Position numbers and translations under genes: made by a program. 58,045 bases of DNA from Nitrospira sp. CG24D (lineage in GTDB: Bacteria > Nitrospirota > Nitrospiria > Nitrospirales > Nitrospiraceae). Positions 1 through 9,296 of this stretch are shown in pieces; within the stretch, counting starts at the first letter, position 1; each line of letters opens with the position of its first letter. The stretch lies in NCBI GenBank assembly GCA_002869855.2, contig NEWQ02000004.1:23040-81084 (forward strand). The letters are read 5' to 3'. The notes under the pieces are model-generated. The model saw only the letters and a program-made list of their open reading frames with translations, did not search any database and was not told the DNA's origin.

Positions 1-2
1 GG

Positions 3-350
3 TTGCAGCGACTAAAGGATGAGGAGATCGAAATCCACACCCGTTCAGCCTTCTTGCAAGGCTTGCTGTTGATGCCCCAAGCAACCAGACCGGCAAAATT
101 TTCACCGTGGTCTGAGTTATGGCGTACATGGCACGAATGGCTTTTACGTCATGGTGTATCCGCTGTGCAGGCCTGTCTGGCCTTCCCCCTCTCCTTTCCA
201 GAGATTGAACGTGTTGTCGTAGGGGCAGACAGCGTGAACCAGCTGGAGCAAATCATCAGTGCAGCGACCAATGCTGCTTCCGTTGATTTTCCGGACCTGC
301 ATTGCGATGCAGAGAATCTGATTAATCCGGCCTGTTGGTGCCTTTTATGA
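3..350 (+). CDS. Aldo/keto reductase, C-terminal fragment (cut by window edge)
   Basis: This reading frame is open to the left edge and ends in TGA, so only the last ~115 residues of a larger protein are present. The stretch SAFLQGLLL, followed about 40 residues later by the block around VVVGADSVNQLEQI, is the usual C-terminal pattern of the aldo/keto reductase superfamily: strand 7 with the NADPH-binding loop, then the helix after VVGxxxxxQL. Members of this family reduce sugar or keto carbonyls with NADPH. Its stop overlaps the start of the next gene (ATGA), so it is probably co-transcribed with the nonulosonate genes and may act on a sugar intermediate; that role is inferred. The catalytic Asp/Tyr/Lys/His tetrad lies outside the window and cannot be checked. 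Confidence 0.75.
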   Translation: MQRLKDEEIEIHTRSAFLQGLLLMPQATRPAKFSPWSELWRTWHEWLLRHGVSAVQACLAFPLSFPEIERVVVGADSVNQLEQIISAATNAASVDFPDLHCDAENLINPACWCLL

Positions 351-2374
351 AAGTTGTTGCGCTCGTCCAGGCCCGCATGGGTTCCACCCGCTTGCCGAAC
401 AAGGTCATGAAGCCGATTGGCGGCATCCCGATGATTGAGCTCTTGCTCTCACGCTTATCCCAGGCCAAAGAGGTGGATCAAGTCGTCGTTGCGACTTCAG
501 GAGATGATCGCAATCAGCCGCTGGTCGAACATGTCCGCAAGCTCGGCTATGCCTGCGAGCAAGGCAGCGAGAACGACGTCCTCGACCGTTTTGTTCAAGC
601 GGGGCGTGTGCACCACGCCGATGTCGTGGTCCGCATCACCGGCGATTGCCCTCTGGTGGATCCAGGGCTTGTGGATGAAGCCATACGTCGGTTCAAGGCC
701 GCGGAGGTGGATTACTTCAGTAACGTCAGTCCGCCGACCTATCCGGATGGGTTGGACATTGAGGTCTGCACCTTCAAATCGCTGGAACAAGCCAGCCAAG
801 AAACTCGCAAGCTGTCCGATCGTGAGCATGTCACACCCTACCTGCGCGAATCCGGGCGGTTTAAGACGGCCGCCATGCAGCACAGCCAGGACCTCTCGGC
901 TCTCCGCTGGACGGTAGATGAATCGGCGGACTTCGCCGTGATTGAAAGAGTATTTCTGTATTTCCATCCTCGCACCGATTTTACTTGGGGGGAAGTACTC
1001 AGATTGCAACAGCACCGGCCGGACATTTTCAACATCAATGAGCACCTCGTCCGCAACGAAGGAGCCATCTTGGGCACCGGACAAAAGCTTTGGAAGCGCG
1101 CCAAACAAGTCATCCCGGGCGGCAACATGCTGCTATCCAAACGCGCCGAAATGTTTTTACCCGACCAATGGCCGGCCTACTTCAGTAAAGCCAAGGGCTG
1201 CAAGGTGTGGGATTTGGATGGTCGTGATTATATCGACATGTCCATCATGGGCATTGGCACCAATGTCCTAGGCTACGGGCATCCCGAAGTGGATGAGGCG
1301 GTGCGCAAAACGATAGATGCCGGTAACATGTCGACCTTCAACTGTCCGGAAGAGGTTTATCTCGCCGAGCGGCTGGTGGAGTTGCATCCCTGGGCGCATA
1401 TGGTGCGGTTTGCCCGCTCCGGCGGCGAAGCCAACGCGGTCGCCATTCGAATTGCGCGCGCGTCTTCAGGGAAAGACAAGGTCGCCTTTTGCGGCTATCA
1501 CGGCTGGCATGACTGGTACCTTGCGGCTAATCTCGGTGATGAAACGCATCTTGCCGGGCACTTATTGCCAGGACTTGAGCCCAAAGGTGTCCCGGGCAAT
1601 TTGCGCGACACGATTTTCCCGTTCACGTACAACCGCCTTGACGAACTCGAATCCTTGATCAATACCCACGATGTCGGCGTGATCAAGATGGAGGTGTCAC
1701 GCAACCAGGGTCCGGAGAACGGCTTTCTCGAAAAAGTAAGAAAGCTGGCCACCGACCGTGGCATCGTGCTTATTTTCGACGAATGTACTTCGGGCTTTCG
1801 CCAAACCTTCGGGGGGTTGCACAAACTGTATGGCGTCGAACCCGATATGGCGATGTTCGGGAAGGCACTTGGCAACGGCTACGCCATCACCGCCACCATT
1901 GGTCGCCGTGAAGTCATGGAAGCAGCGCAGACCACCTTCATCAGCAGTACCTTTTGGACCGAGCGGATCGGGCCGACGGCCGCGCTCAAAACCTTGGAGG
2001 TTATGGAGCGGTTGAAGTCGTGGGACACCATCACGCAGACCGGCCTGAGCATCCGCCAGGGATGGCAACGACTTGCCGACAAGCATCATCTCGAGATTGA
2101 TCATTGGGGATTGCCCGCGCTTACCGGATTTACTTTCCGAAGCTCCAATGCGCTCGCCTATAAGACGCTTATTACCCAAGAAATGCTGACTAAGGGATAT
2201 TTGTCAGGAAACAGCGTCTATGTCTGCATCGAGCATACGCCTGATGTGGTGGCGGATTTCTTTGCGGCGCTCGATCCGATATTTATGCTGGTCAAAGAAT
2301 GTGAAGAAGGCAGAGACGTGATGGGCCTGCTAAAGGGGCCGGTGTGCCATGGCGGGTTCAAACGACTGAATTGA
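347..2374 (+). CDS. SpsF-like cytidylyltransferase fused to class III (GSA-type) aminotransferase
   Basis: The 675-residue product has two enzyme domains. Residues 1 to about 235 are an SpsF/CMP-Kdo-synthetase-like nucleotidyltransferase: the N-terminal motif VQARMGSTRLPNK and the later ITGDCPLVDP metal/nucleotide loop are visible. Residues about 245 to 675 resemble glutamate-1-semialdehyde aminomutase and other class III PLP aminotransferases: RSGGEANAVAIR binds the cofactor phosphate, IFDECTSGFR carries the PLP-pyridine Asp, and the Lys of MFGKALGNG is the likely Schiff-base residue. The ATG at 347 is preferred over a TTG 12 nt upstream because it gives the canonical N-terminus and an ATGA overlap with the preceding gene. 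PseG, PseI and GNAT genes follow directly, so activation and amination of a nonulosonic acid or its precursor is the likely job; the substrate is unknown. Confidence 0.85.
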   Translation: MKVVALVQARMGSTRLPNKVMKPIGGIPMIELLLSRLSQAKEVDQVVVATSGDDRNQPLVEHVRKLGYACEQGSENDVLDRFVQAGRVHHADVVVRITGDCPLVDPGLVDEAIRRFKAAEVDYFSNVSPPTYPDGLDIEVCTFKSLEQASQETRKLSDREHVTPYLRESGRFKTAAMQHSQDLSALRWTVDESADFAVIERVFLYFHPRTDFTWGEVLRLQQHRPDIFNINEHLVRNEGAILGTGQKLWKRAKQVIPGGNMLLSKRAEMFLPDQWPAYFSKAKGCKVWDLDGRDYIDMSIMGIGTNVLGYGHPEVDEAVRKTIDAGNMSTFNCPEEVYLAERLVELHPWAHMVRFARSGGEANAVAIRIARASSGKDKVAFCGYHGWHDWYLAANLGDETHLAGHLLPGLEPKGVPGNLRDTIFPFTYNRLDELESLINTHDVGVIKMEVSRNQGPENGFLEKVRKLATDRGIVLIFDECTSGFRQTFGGLHKLYGVEPDMAMFGKALGNGYAITATIGRREVMEAAQTTFISSTFWTERIGPTAALKTLEVMERLKSWDTITQTGLSIRQGWQRLADKHHLEIDHWGLPALTGFTFRSSNALAYKTLITQEMLTKGYLSGNSVYVCIEHTPDVVADFFAALDPIFMLVKECEEGRDVMGLLKGPVCHGGFKRLN

Positions 2375-2380
2375 GGTAGG

Positions 2381-3892
2381 ATGAAAATTGTTCTCCGTGT
2401 CGATGCCTCAAGTCAAATTGGCACCGGACATTTCATGCGGTGCCTGACGTTAGCGGATGCACTCAAAGCTGGAGGCGCACAGGTCCGTTTTGTCAGTCGT
2501 CATATGCCGGAACATCTGAGGGGAATGTTGGTTGCGAAGGGGCATGAATTTATCCCGATAAAGAGCAGCCCGAGCGGGACTTCCGACGACCTGCCTCATG
2601 CTGCGTGGCTTGGCACCAGTCAGCATGCCGATGCCCGGGACTCCCTGGAAGCCTTATCTGATCAGACCTGGGATTGGCTGGTTGTCGACCATTACGCATT
2701 AGATGCCCGGTGGGAGTCGCTGCTGCGGAAAACAGTGAAGAAAGTCATGGTTATAGACGACATTGCTGACCGTCAGCATGATTGCGATGTTTTGTTAGAT
2801 CAGAATTTGTATGCGGACATGGACACCCGCTACACCGGCAACGTGCCTCAGTACTGCCGGCTGCTGCTGGGGCCGCGGTATGCCCTGCTGCGCGAGGAGT
2901 TTCGCCAATTGCGTAAGTATGTTACGCCTCGTAACGGGCTTGTCAAACGTGTACTGGTGTTCTTTGGTGGCGTGGATGCAGACAACCTTACGGGTCGCAC
3001 CATTGAGGTGTTGTCCAAGCTTAACAGTGAAGAGTTATGTGTTGATGTAGTGATCGGCGCTCAGCACCCGCAACGGGAAGCGATTGAAGCGGCATGCGCT
3101 CAATGGGGCTTTGCCTGCTACGTGCAGACTAGTCAGATGGCCGAGCTGATGGCCGCTGCTGATCTGGCGATCGGGGCGGGGGGAAGTACGAGTTGGGAGC
3201 GGTGCTGCCTGGGGTTGCCGACGCTTGCGTTCGCTATGGCGAATAACCAGCGCCCCCTGTTAGAGGAAGCTTCCTTGCGTGGTCTCCTGTATGCCCCCCG
3301 ATCTCAGTTTGAAATCGCGACAGCTGTTGATCTTCACTTTAGGACATTGATCGATAACCCTCGTCTGCTCCAGTCCATATCTCTCCGGGGATTGGAGGCT
3401 GTCGATGGTCTTGGTGTGAGGCGTGTATTGCGGGAGATTGGATGCGGATCCATTGTCATTCGTGAAGCGATGGAAGCAGACGCGGAAAAACTGCTCATGT
3501 GGCGGAATCATTCTTCTGTGAGGGCCGTATCTCGCAACGCAAATTTGATTGATAAGACCACTCATGAGGCTTGGCTGAAGACGGTCCTGGCTGATCCTGC
3601 TCGTGTGTTGCTCGTTGGCGAATGCCAGGGCAAACCGATTGGAGTTGTCCGTTTCGATATGCCTGCTGAGGAGGCTGAGGTTTCGGTATATCTGGATCCG
3701 GATCACAAGAATGAAGGGTTTGGCTCTGAGCTGTTGTCGGCTGCAGAACATTGGCTGGCTGGGCATCACCCTGCAGTTCTTTCTATAAGGGCGGAGGTTC
3801 TGGAGAACAACGAGCCTTCTCACCGTCTTTTTCGTGCAGGCGGATATCAAATACAGTCTTCCCTGTACACCAAGGATATTCACCGCGTATGA
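2381..3892 (+). CDS. pseG: PseG-type UDP-sugar hydrolase fused to GNAT N-acetyltransferase (PseG-PseH-like)
   Basis: Residues 1 to ~340 match PseG, the GT-B-fold hydrolase that releases UDP from UDP-2,4-diacetamido-2,4,6-trideoxy-altrose in pseudaminic acid synthesis. The motif GTGHFMRC (residues 14-21) includes His17, the position of the catalytic His in Campylobacter PseG, and GAGGSTSWERCCLG (~266) is the nucleotide-binding loop. Residues ~357-503 form a GNAT domain (MWRNHSSVR near the start, then the acetyl-CoA loop near DPDHKNEGFGSELL), as expected for PseH, which N-acetylates the 4-amino group before hydrolysis. The fusion would therefore join two consecutive pathway steps, although the GNAT acts before the hydrolase. 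The start lies six nt after the preceding stop, with AGGT(A)GG just upstream. The stereochemistry (pseudaminic versus legionaminic) cannot be read from sequence. Confidence 0.88.
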   Translation: MKIVLRVDASSQIGTGHFMRCLTLADALKAGGAQVRFVSRHMPEHLRGMLVAKGHEFIPIKSSPSGTSDDLPHAAWLGTSQHADARDSLEALSDQTWDWLVVDHYALDARWESLLRKTVKKVMVIDDIADRQHDCDVLLDQNLYADMDTRYTGNVPQYCRLLLGPRYALLREEFRQLRKYVTPRNGLVKRVLVFFGGVDADNLTGRTIEVLSKLNSEELCVDVVIGAQHPQREAIEAACAQWGFACYVQTSQMAELMAAADLAIGAGGSTSWERCCLGLPTLAFAMANNQRPLLEEASLRGLLYAPRSQFEIATAVDLHFRTLIDNPRLLQSISLRGLEAVDGLGVRRVLREIGCGSIVIREAMEADAEKLLMWRNHSSVRAVSRNANLIDKTTHEAWLKTVLADPARVLLVGECQGKPIGVVRFDMPAEEAEVSVYLDPDHKNEGFGSELLSAAEHWLAGHHPAVLSIRAEVLENNEPSHRLFRAGGYQIQSSLYTKDIHRV

Positions 3893-4944
3893 GCACGCCG
3901 ATTCGTATTGCCGAACGTCTTGTAGGTCGCGATCAGGTCCCTTTCATCATTGCCGAAATGTCCGGCAACCATAACCAATCGCTTGAACGGGCCCTTGAAA
4001 TCGTTGAGGCCGCCGCCAAGGCGGGAGCCCACGCACTGAAAATCCAGACGTACACGCCAGATACTATGACGATTGATCTGGACGAGCGGGAGTTTCACAT
4101 TAGTGATTCCAAGAGCTTGTGGGCGGGTGCTTCGCTCTATGAGCTTTACGGAAAGGCCTACACTCCGTGGGAGTGGCACAAGCCCATCTTCGACCGGGCG
4201 CGTGGATTGGGCATGATTCCCTTCAGCACGCCTTTCGATGACACGGCGGTGGAATTTCTCGAAAGCCTGAATGTGCCATGCTACAAGATCGCGTCCTTTG
4301 AGAATACCGACCTGTCGTTGATTCGCCGCGTGGCTGCGACAGGGAAACCGCTCATTATTTCAACCGGCATGGCGACGGTGGCCGAGCTGGATGAATCCGT
4401 TCGCGCCGCGCGTGAGGCTGGTTGTAAGGAGTTGATCCTGCTCAAATGCACCAGTACGTATCCGGCCACGGCGGCGAACACCAATATCATGACGATCCCC
4501 CATCTCAGAGAACTGTTCGGCTGCGAAGTGGGTTTGTCTGACCACACCATGGGGGTCGGGGTTTCAGTGGCCAGCGTGGGGCTTGGTGCCACGGTCATCG
4601 AAAAACATTTCACCCTTTGCCGTGCCGATGGCGGGGTAGACAGCGCCTTTTCACTCGAGCCCGAAGAGATGTCCATGCTGGTGGTTGAGACAGACCGGGC
4701 TTGGCAGGCATTGGGGCGAGTGGTGTATGGCCCCACTGAGGCGGAACAGCGATCGACAGTGTTTAGACGATCAATCTATGTTGTGCATGATCTCAAGGCC
4801 GGGGATGTGTTGACGAGAGAGAATGTTCGTTGCATCCGTCCGGGCAGGGGACTGCCCCCGAAGTACTTCGACATCCTCATTGGCCGTCAGGTGAAACAGG
4901 ATGTGAAAAAGGGAACGCCGATGTCGTGGGACCTGCTCGGATAG
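3889..4944 (+). CDS. pseI: Pseudaminic/legionaminic acid synthase (NeuB family)
   Basis: The 351-residue protein is a NeuB-family synthase that condenses phosphoenolpyruvate with a six-carbon 2,4-diacetamido sugar to give a nine-carbon nonulosonic acid. The N-terminal TIM barrel shows FIIAEMSGNHNQ (where NeuB proteins have IAExGxNHxG), ALKIQTYTPDTMT, and the metal/PEP residues around GLSDHTMGVG and IEKHFTL. Residues ~290-351 form a C-terminal SAF (antifreeze-like) domain with RRSIYVVHDLKAGD. Start: the ATG at 3889 overlaps the PseG stop (ATGA); an upstream in-frame extension to 3751 lies inside PseG and is discarded. The SGNHNQ and TYTPDT wording is closer to PseI than to sialic-acid NeuB, which supports pseudaminate-type chemistry. 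Confidence 0.92.
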   Translation: MSTPIRIAERLVGRDQVPFIIAEMSGNHNQSLERALEIVEAAAKAGAHALKIQTYTPDTMTIDLDEREFHISDSKSLWAGASLYELYGKAYTPWEWHKPIFDRARGLGMIPFSTPFDDTAVEFLESLNVPCYKIASFENTDLSLIRRVAATGKPLIISTGMATVAELDESVRAAREAGCKELILLKCTSTYPATAANTNIMTIPHLRELFGCEVGLSDHTMGVGVSVASVGLGATVIEKHFTLCRADGGVDSAFSLEPEEMSMLVVETDRAWQALGRVVYGPTEAEQRSTVFRRSIYVVHDLKAGDVLTRENVRCIRPGRGLPPKYFDILIGRQVKQDVKKGTPMSWDLLG

Positions 4945-5459
4945 TGGATCCCATTTATACTCCGCGGTTTACCCTTCGCCCTCTTACCCAGGATCACGTT
5001 ACTTCCCGCTACTGTGGCTGGTTCGACGACAAGTCGGTGTCTGAATATATTGAAGCAGCAAAATCAGACCATAGCATGGAGAGTTTACGCGCATATATCA
5101 GGCTGCGTGAGCAGCGTGATGATGTCCTGTTCCTTGGTATTTTTACCCGCGCCGGACAGGAACACATCGGTAACATCAAATATGAACCTGTCGACAGGGC
5201 TCATGGGTTTGCTGTAATGGGAATGCTGATCGGCGAACGTGAGTGGAGGGGCAAGGGCGTTGCAGAAGAAGTAATTCGGCATTCAGGGGCGTGGCTCCAG
5301 CAGAAAAGAGCTATCAAAGAAATCGTACTGGGTGTCGCTCCCGATAACGTTGCAGCGATTAGCGCATATGAGAAGGCCGGTTTTAGACAAGAACAGACCA
5401 ATCGGATCGTGATTGATTCGAGTGTATCGATCAGCATGGTGTTGCATCTTGATGTCTAA
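4944..5459 (+). CDS. GNAT family N-acetyltransferase
   Basis: This 171-residue protein is a single RimJ/RimL-like GNAT domain. It begins FTLRPLTQDHVTSRYCGWF, has the typical strand pair FLGIFTRAGQEHIGNIKYEP, then the acetyl-CoA pyrophosphate loop GEREWRGKGVAEEVIRH, and ends with the NVAAISAYEKAGF motif. A GTG at 4944 overlapping the PseI stop by one base gives the best N-terminus; a longer in-frame extension to 4830 runs inside pseI and is unlikely. It sits between a nonulosonate synthase and a surface-carbohydrate protein, so an amino-sugar substrate (for example N-acetylation in nonulosonate synthesis) is plausible. The preceding PseG protein already carries a GNAT domain, so this second one may modify another position; this is inference. 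Confidence 0.85.
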   Translation: MDPIYTPRFTLRPLTQDHVTSRYCGWFDDKSVSEYIEAAKSDHSMESLRAYIRLREQRDDVLFLGIFTRAGQEHIGNIKYEPVDRAHGFAVMGMLIGEREWRGKGVAEEVIRHSGAWLQQKRAIKEIVLGVAPDNVAAISAYEKAGFRQEQTNRIVIDSSVSISMVLHLDV

Positions 5460-7065
5460 GGCCCCCTCGGCACATCGCCCTCTAGGAGGGAGTCGCATAT
5501 TTCGCACTGAACGAGGATACGTCGAGTTTGAGTCTGTAATTTCTCGCGTTGAAGCATGGGCCGAAATCGCAGCTTTCGATGTTCTTGGCTATCGTAGGAA
5601 TTCCCTCGCCAGTAGATTGGTTCAGCGCGTGGTTGAAGTAGGACTGGTACCGTTTATTCAGGAGTGTGCACGAGGTGCTGAGTGTGCCAGCCCTCTCGTT
5701 CTCGCTTCCGAGGTTGTACGGTTTTCAGATTTCACGGTTGAGACGCCTTCTGGCACGGTCCGCCTCCGTCCACTGTGCGTGGTTCGGTCTATGGTGGAGT
5801 TTGCTCTTCATTGGTTGCATGTGGCGGGCATGGCGGTGTCGGCCGTCCTGAGTCGTGGGGAAAGAAAGAGTGCTGCGACTCTCGTATTTGGTGTCGGCAG
5901 TGAAAGCCTCACATTCGGTAGTGACGATGGTAGATTTGCGGATTTTTGTCGGAATGGGCCAGTCGTCCCGTTGTCAGAAGCAACCCGCCTGGTTGTTCAA
6001 ACTGCCAGTAAGATTCGACCAGTTCAGCCTAACCGCTTTGAATATGCCCGGTTCCCCTTGTTTGCGCTGTTCCAGGGAAATGTGCGAAGCCTGATCGATT
6101 TTCTGCGCTTTATGTTAGAGCATCTTCAGGCTGCGGGGGCCTATGTGTTTGCGGTGGTTCGTCTGCCGGTGGTTAGCATTCTCGGGAGAGATTTTGCGTA
6201 TCATGCCCTGGTGACGTATTTGAATCGGAAGAGCCTGATTGAGGCTGTGGTGATTACCAATTCAAATTATTCTTCTCAGCCGCTATGGATGAGCGATCTT
6301 CCGGGAAGACGATTTCTCACACATCTGGTCTGGTATTCGCAAAACACCGTTCCGCTGGTCTATGCGGATGAGCCTATCAAGGTCAATATTCCGAACTATC
6401 GCCATATGCGCATTGATGTATCGTGGGTGTGGACCGATGCCTACGCGGTCTACCTGAGAGCCCTGTCGATTCCGGGAGACATCCATGTTGTTGGACCCAT
6501 CCTCTGGTATCTGCCACCCGTTTCCGCGGTTCCAGAAGAAGCCTCCGATGACATCCTGTTCACGTTGTTTGATGTCACCCCGGTGAGAGATGCGGTCGCC
6601 GAGTCTATAGGGTTGTTCGGGAACTACTACAGTGCTCAAAATATGACACAGTTTGTCGAGGAGACCTTGTCGGTATGCAGAGAGCTTGAAGCAAGAACTG
6701 GAAGACGTGTCCGGCTGTCTCTCAAGCACAAGCGGAGTTACAACGATCGCACGCACGACCCGCGTTATAGGGAGCTCATCAGTCGCCTCACGGCTTCCGA
6801 GGAAGGCATCGAGTTGATTCCCTTTGAAACCAACATGTACGCGTTGCTTGCCAACAGCGATCTGGCGATTGTGGTGCCCTATTCATCGCCGGCCTATGTG
6901 GCGAGTAATCGTCGCGCTCACGCGGTCTACTTCGATCCTACGAAAACACTCGTGCCCACTTTTCAGCCGGCGCCTCTTGTGACATTTGCCTCAGGTCGGA
7001 CGGAACTTCTGCGTGTTGCATTGGATGCCGTTAGCGATCGTGCCGATGCTCGCGAACCTTCATGA
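5452..7065 (+). CDS. Surface polysaccharide biosynthesis protein, possible PFTS-motif family
   Basis: The 537-residue product has no motif I can assign to a known enzyme reaction. Its C-terminal half reads like a GT-B-type or capsule-transferase-like fold: SLKHKRSYNDRTHDPRYREL, then MYALLANSDLAIVVPYSSPAYVAS, where VPYSSPA resembles the PFTS signature of a described family of polysaccharide biosynthesis proteins. A basic, polar centre and few hydrophobic runs suggest a cytoplasmic or peripheral protein. The start at 5452 (ATG, MSKAPSAHRPLGG) overlaps the preceding gene by 8 nt; an earlier start at 5413 overlaps much further. Position directly after pseI and the GNAT gene suggests it handles or transfers the nonulosonic acid, but the activity is unproven. 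Confidence 0.65.
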   Translation: MSKAPSAHRPLGGSRIFRTERGYVEFESVISRVEAWAEIAAFDVLGYRRNSLASRLVQRVVEVGLVPFIQECARGAECASPLVLASEVVRFSDFTVETPSGTVRLRPLCVVRSMVEFALHWLHVAGMAVSAVLSRGERKSAATLVFGVGSESLTFGSDDGRFADFCRNGPVVPLSEATRLVVQTASKIRPVQPNRFEYARFPLFALFQGNVRSLIDFLRFMLEHLQAAGAYVFAVVRLPVVSILGRDFAYHALVTYLNRKSLIEAVVITNSNYSSQPLWMSDLPGRRFLTHLVWYSQNTVPLVYADEPIKVNIPNYRHMRIDVSWVWTDAYAVYLRALSIPGDIHVVGPILWYLPPVSAVPEEASDDILFTLFDVTPVRDAVAESIGLFGNYYSAQNMTQFVEETLSVCRELEARTGRRVRLSLKHKRSYNDRTHDPRYRELISRLTASEEGIELIPFETNMYALLANSDLAIVVPYSSPAYVASNRRAHAVYFDPTKTLVPTFQPAPLVTFASGRTELLRVALDAVSDRADAREPS

Positions 7066-7291
7066 TCAGCCCTGGGGGCTCTGGTGATCCGTTGGAGTCC
7101 GTTACCTACGGGGTCGGTTGTACGCTGTTAGGTAATTGGGCCAGGGCGTCAGATCTTTTCCAATCAACGGGAAATGCAGCGTGTGCTGAGTCAAGGTGCT
7201 GCTATTGGGTGCTCTGCTAAACGGCCTCAAGGAGGTTTCCGCGTCACCTCTTTAGTGTATTTTCGCGGGTGTGTTCATCGTGAGATAAAGC

Positions 7292-9070
7292 ATGCTGGAG
7301 CAAAGTTCGATTTGGTTTTTCCTCAGTCGACGTAAATCGCTGTACGGCTGTCTTGCTGCGGTGCTATTGGTGGCGGCCGTCCTTGAAGCGCTGAGCGTCG
7401 GTGCGGTCTTCCCGCTTGTGACGACGGTACTGGGTGGCGATGCGTCCGTACGTGGCGGAAGCGTGTTGTCATTTCTCGAGTCCATGGTGACGCTGTTCCC
7501 AGGCCGGGATCGCCTGGTCACATCTGTCGTATTAATGGTGGGGTTTATTACGGCCAAATCTCTCGCCGTTTTGATGAGGGACTATCTGATCGCCTACGGC
7601 GGAGCCAAAGTCGTTCATGAAACGAAGCAGGAGTTGTTTGCCCGGCTGACTCAACTACCCTATTCCTATTTCATCGCACATTCGCATGGAGATTTGAGTT
7701 ACCGGTTGACTACTGCTCCGCAAAGCCTTGGACTGATGTTGTTGCTGTTCCCTTCCATTCTCGCTCAAGGCTTCATTGTGTTCGCCATCTGTCTGTTGCT
7801 GATGACCATTAGCTGGCCCTTGACGCTTGGAATCATAGGGGCGGGCGGTCTCCTGTACGGGCTGCTTCGCCAGGCCTCAAAGCGAGTGTCTCATGTCGTC
7901 GGGAAGCGGCGCACTGCAGCTTTGTCGAGGGAGCTCGGAATCGTCGTTGAATTCATGGCAGGGATTAAGGAGATTTTTGCCGCCAATGCAGCTGATCGGT
8001 GGATGTCACACTATTGCGAGCAAGGCAGGGAATTGCGCGTTCTCCATGTTCAAGATAGCGTCTGGCAATCTGTACCGGGAGTGCTTATCGAATGGGTCTT
8101 TTTTGTCCTGGTCGGCGTGATGGCGGTTTTGGCTCATCAATCGAGCGGTTCTCCCGCTGCATCGATTCCCATGATGGCTGTCTATGCGTTTGCGTTATAC
8201 CGTTTGATTCGGTCAGTCAGCCTGCTTAGCGCGTACAAGCTTCGGCTCGGTAGCCAGGTGGCCGACGTGGGGTTGCTTCATCGGACGCTAGAGGAGCCGA
8301 TCGCCGTCTCCCCGAATCATCGGGCGGAGGAGGCATCATTCACGAAGAGTGTGATATTCGACCACGTGTCGTTCGTCTATCCGGGTCGCCAAGAACCCGC
8401 ATTGCGTGACATCAACTTGGCCATTGAGCAAGGCCAAGTGGTGGCGCTGGTTGGACGTTCCGGATCCGGGAAAACCACGCTGGTTAATCTCCTCTTGCGA
8501 TTGTACGACCAGAGGGACGGTGCGATATGCGTGGACGGTCGTCAGCTTGCTGCCTGTTCGCGGTCGTCGTGGCTCAGGCTCATCGGCTATGTAAGTCAGG
8601 AAGTATTCATGTTAAATGGTACGGTCCGGGAGAATATTCGGTTTGGACTTGTGGATTGTACTGAAGGTGCGATTGAGGAAGCCGCCAGGGCCGCATATGC
8701 ACATGAGTTTATTGCAGCGCTGCCTCATGGGTATGAGACAATCGTCGGAGACCGAGGCATGATGCTGTCGGGAGGGCAGCGCCAGCGCTTAGCCATTGCC
8801 CGTGCATTACTGCGAAAGCCTCAACTTTTGATTTTTGATGAAGCCACGAGTGCTCTGGATCCCACATCAGAAGCATTCATTCAGCAGGCAATTCGTGATC
8901 TGGCACGGGACCATACCATTATTCTGGTTGCCCATCGTCTCTCAACCGTGAGATTTGCCAACAAGATCGTGGTGCTCGAGGATGGACGGATTGTTGAAAT
9001 GGGGACGCATCCGGAGTTGCTCGCAATGAAGGGGCAATACAGTACGATGATGTCTTCCTCTGTCGAGTGA
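7292..9070 (+). CDS. ABC transporter, fused membrane and ATPase domains (lipid-linked glycan flippase type)
   Basis: The 592-residue half-transporter has a six-helix exporter-type membrane domain (about residues 15-315) and a C-terminal nucleotide-binding domain. Walker A is GRSGSGKTT (~387-395), the ABC signature LSGGQRQR lies near 492, Walker B plus D-loop is LLIFDEATSALD (~511-522), and the switch His is in LVAHRLSTV. The layout matches MsbA and PglK, which flip lipid A or undecaprenyl-diphosphate-linked glycans using ATP. No Wzx-type flippase is visible in the window, so this protein is the best candidate for moving the glycan made here; that assignment is inference. A 226-nt non-coding gap precedes it, containing an interrupted inverted repeat just after the upstream stop (about 7063-7090), so a new transcript may start here. 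Confidence 0.88.
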   Translation: MLEQSSIWFFLSRRKSLYGCLAAVLLVAAVLEALSVGAVFPLVTTVLGGDASVRGGSVLSFLESMVTLFPGRDRLVTSVVLMVGFITAKSLAVLMRDYLIAYGGAKVVHETKQELFARLTQLPYSYFIAHSHGDLSYRLTTAPQSLGLMLLLFPSILAQGFIVFAICLLLMTISWPLTLGIIGAGGLLYGLLRQASKRVSHVVGKRRTAALSRELGIVVEFMAGIKEIFAANAADRWMSHYCEQGRELRVLHVQDSVWQSVPGVLIEWVFFVLVGVMAVLAHQSSGSPAASIPMMAVYAFALYRLIRSVSLLSAYKLRLGSQVADVGLLHRTLEEPIAVSPNHRAEEASFTKSVIFDHVSFVYPGRQEPALRDINLAIEQGQVVALVGRSGSGKTTLVNLLLRLYDQRDGAICVDGRQLAACSRSSWLRLIGYVSQEVFMLNGTVRENIRFGLVDCTEGAIEEAARAAYAHEFIAALPHGYETIVGDRGMMLSGGQRQRLAIARALLRKPQLLIFDEATSALDPTSEAFIQQAIRDLARDHTIILVAHRLSTVRFANKIVVLEDGRIVEMGTHPELLAMKGQYSTMMSSSVE

Positions 9071-9296
9071 ATCGGTCATGAAGGTTTGAGTTGTGTCGGT
9101 GGCGGTCCGTATCAGTAGAGTATATTTTGATCGCCGATCGACCGGTTCGTAGAATGAAAGTTGTGTGGAGTGCCGGTGTATGTTCGAAGAGTCCCTGTTC
9201 ATGGCATTGAGCTGGCCTACTCATGAGGAGACCGGTTCCATCTGCTGGCAATTTATTCGGTTGGCACTACATCGAGATACATAGGATTGAGGTGGG

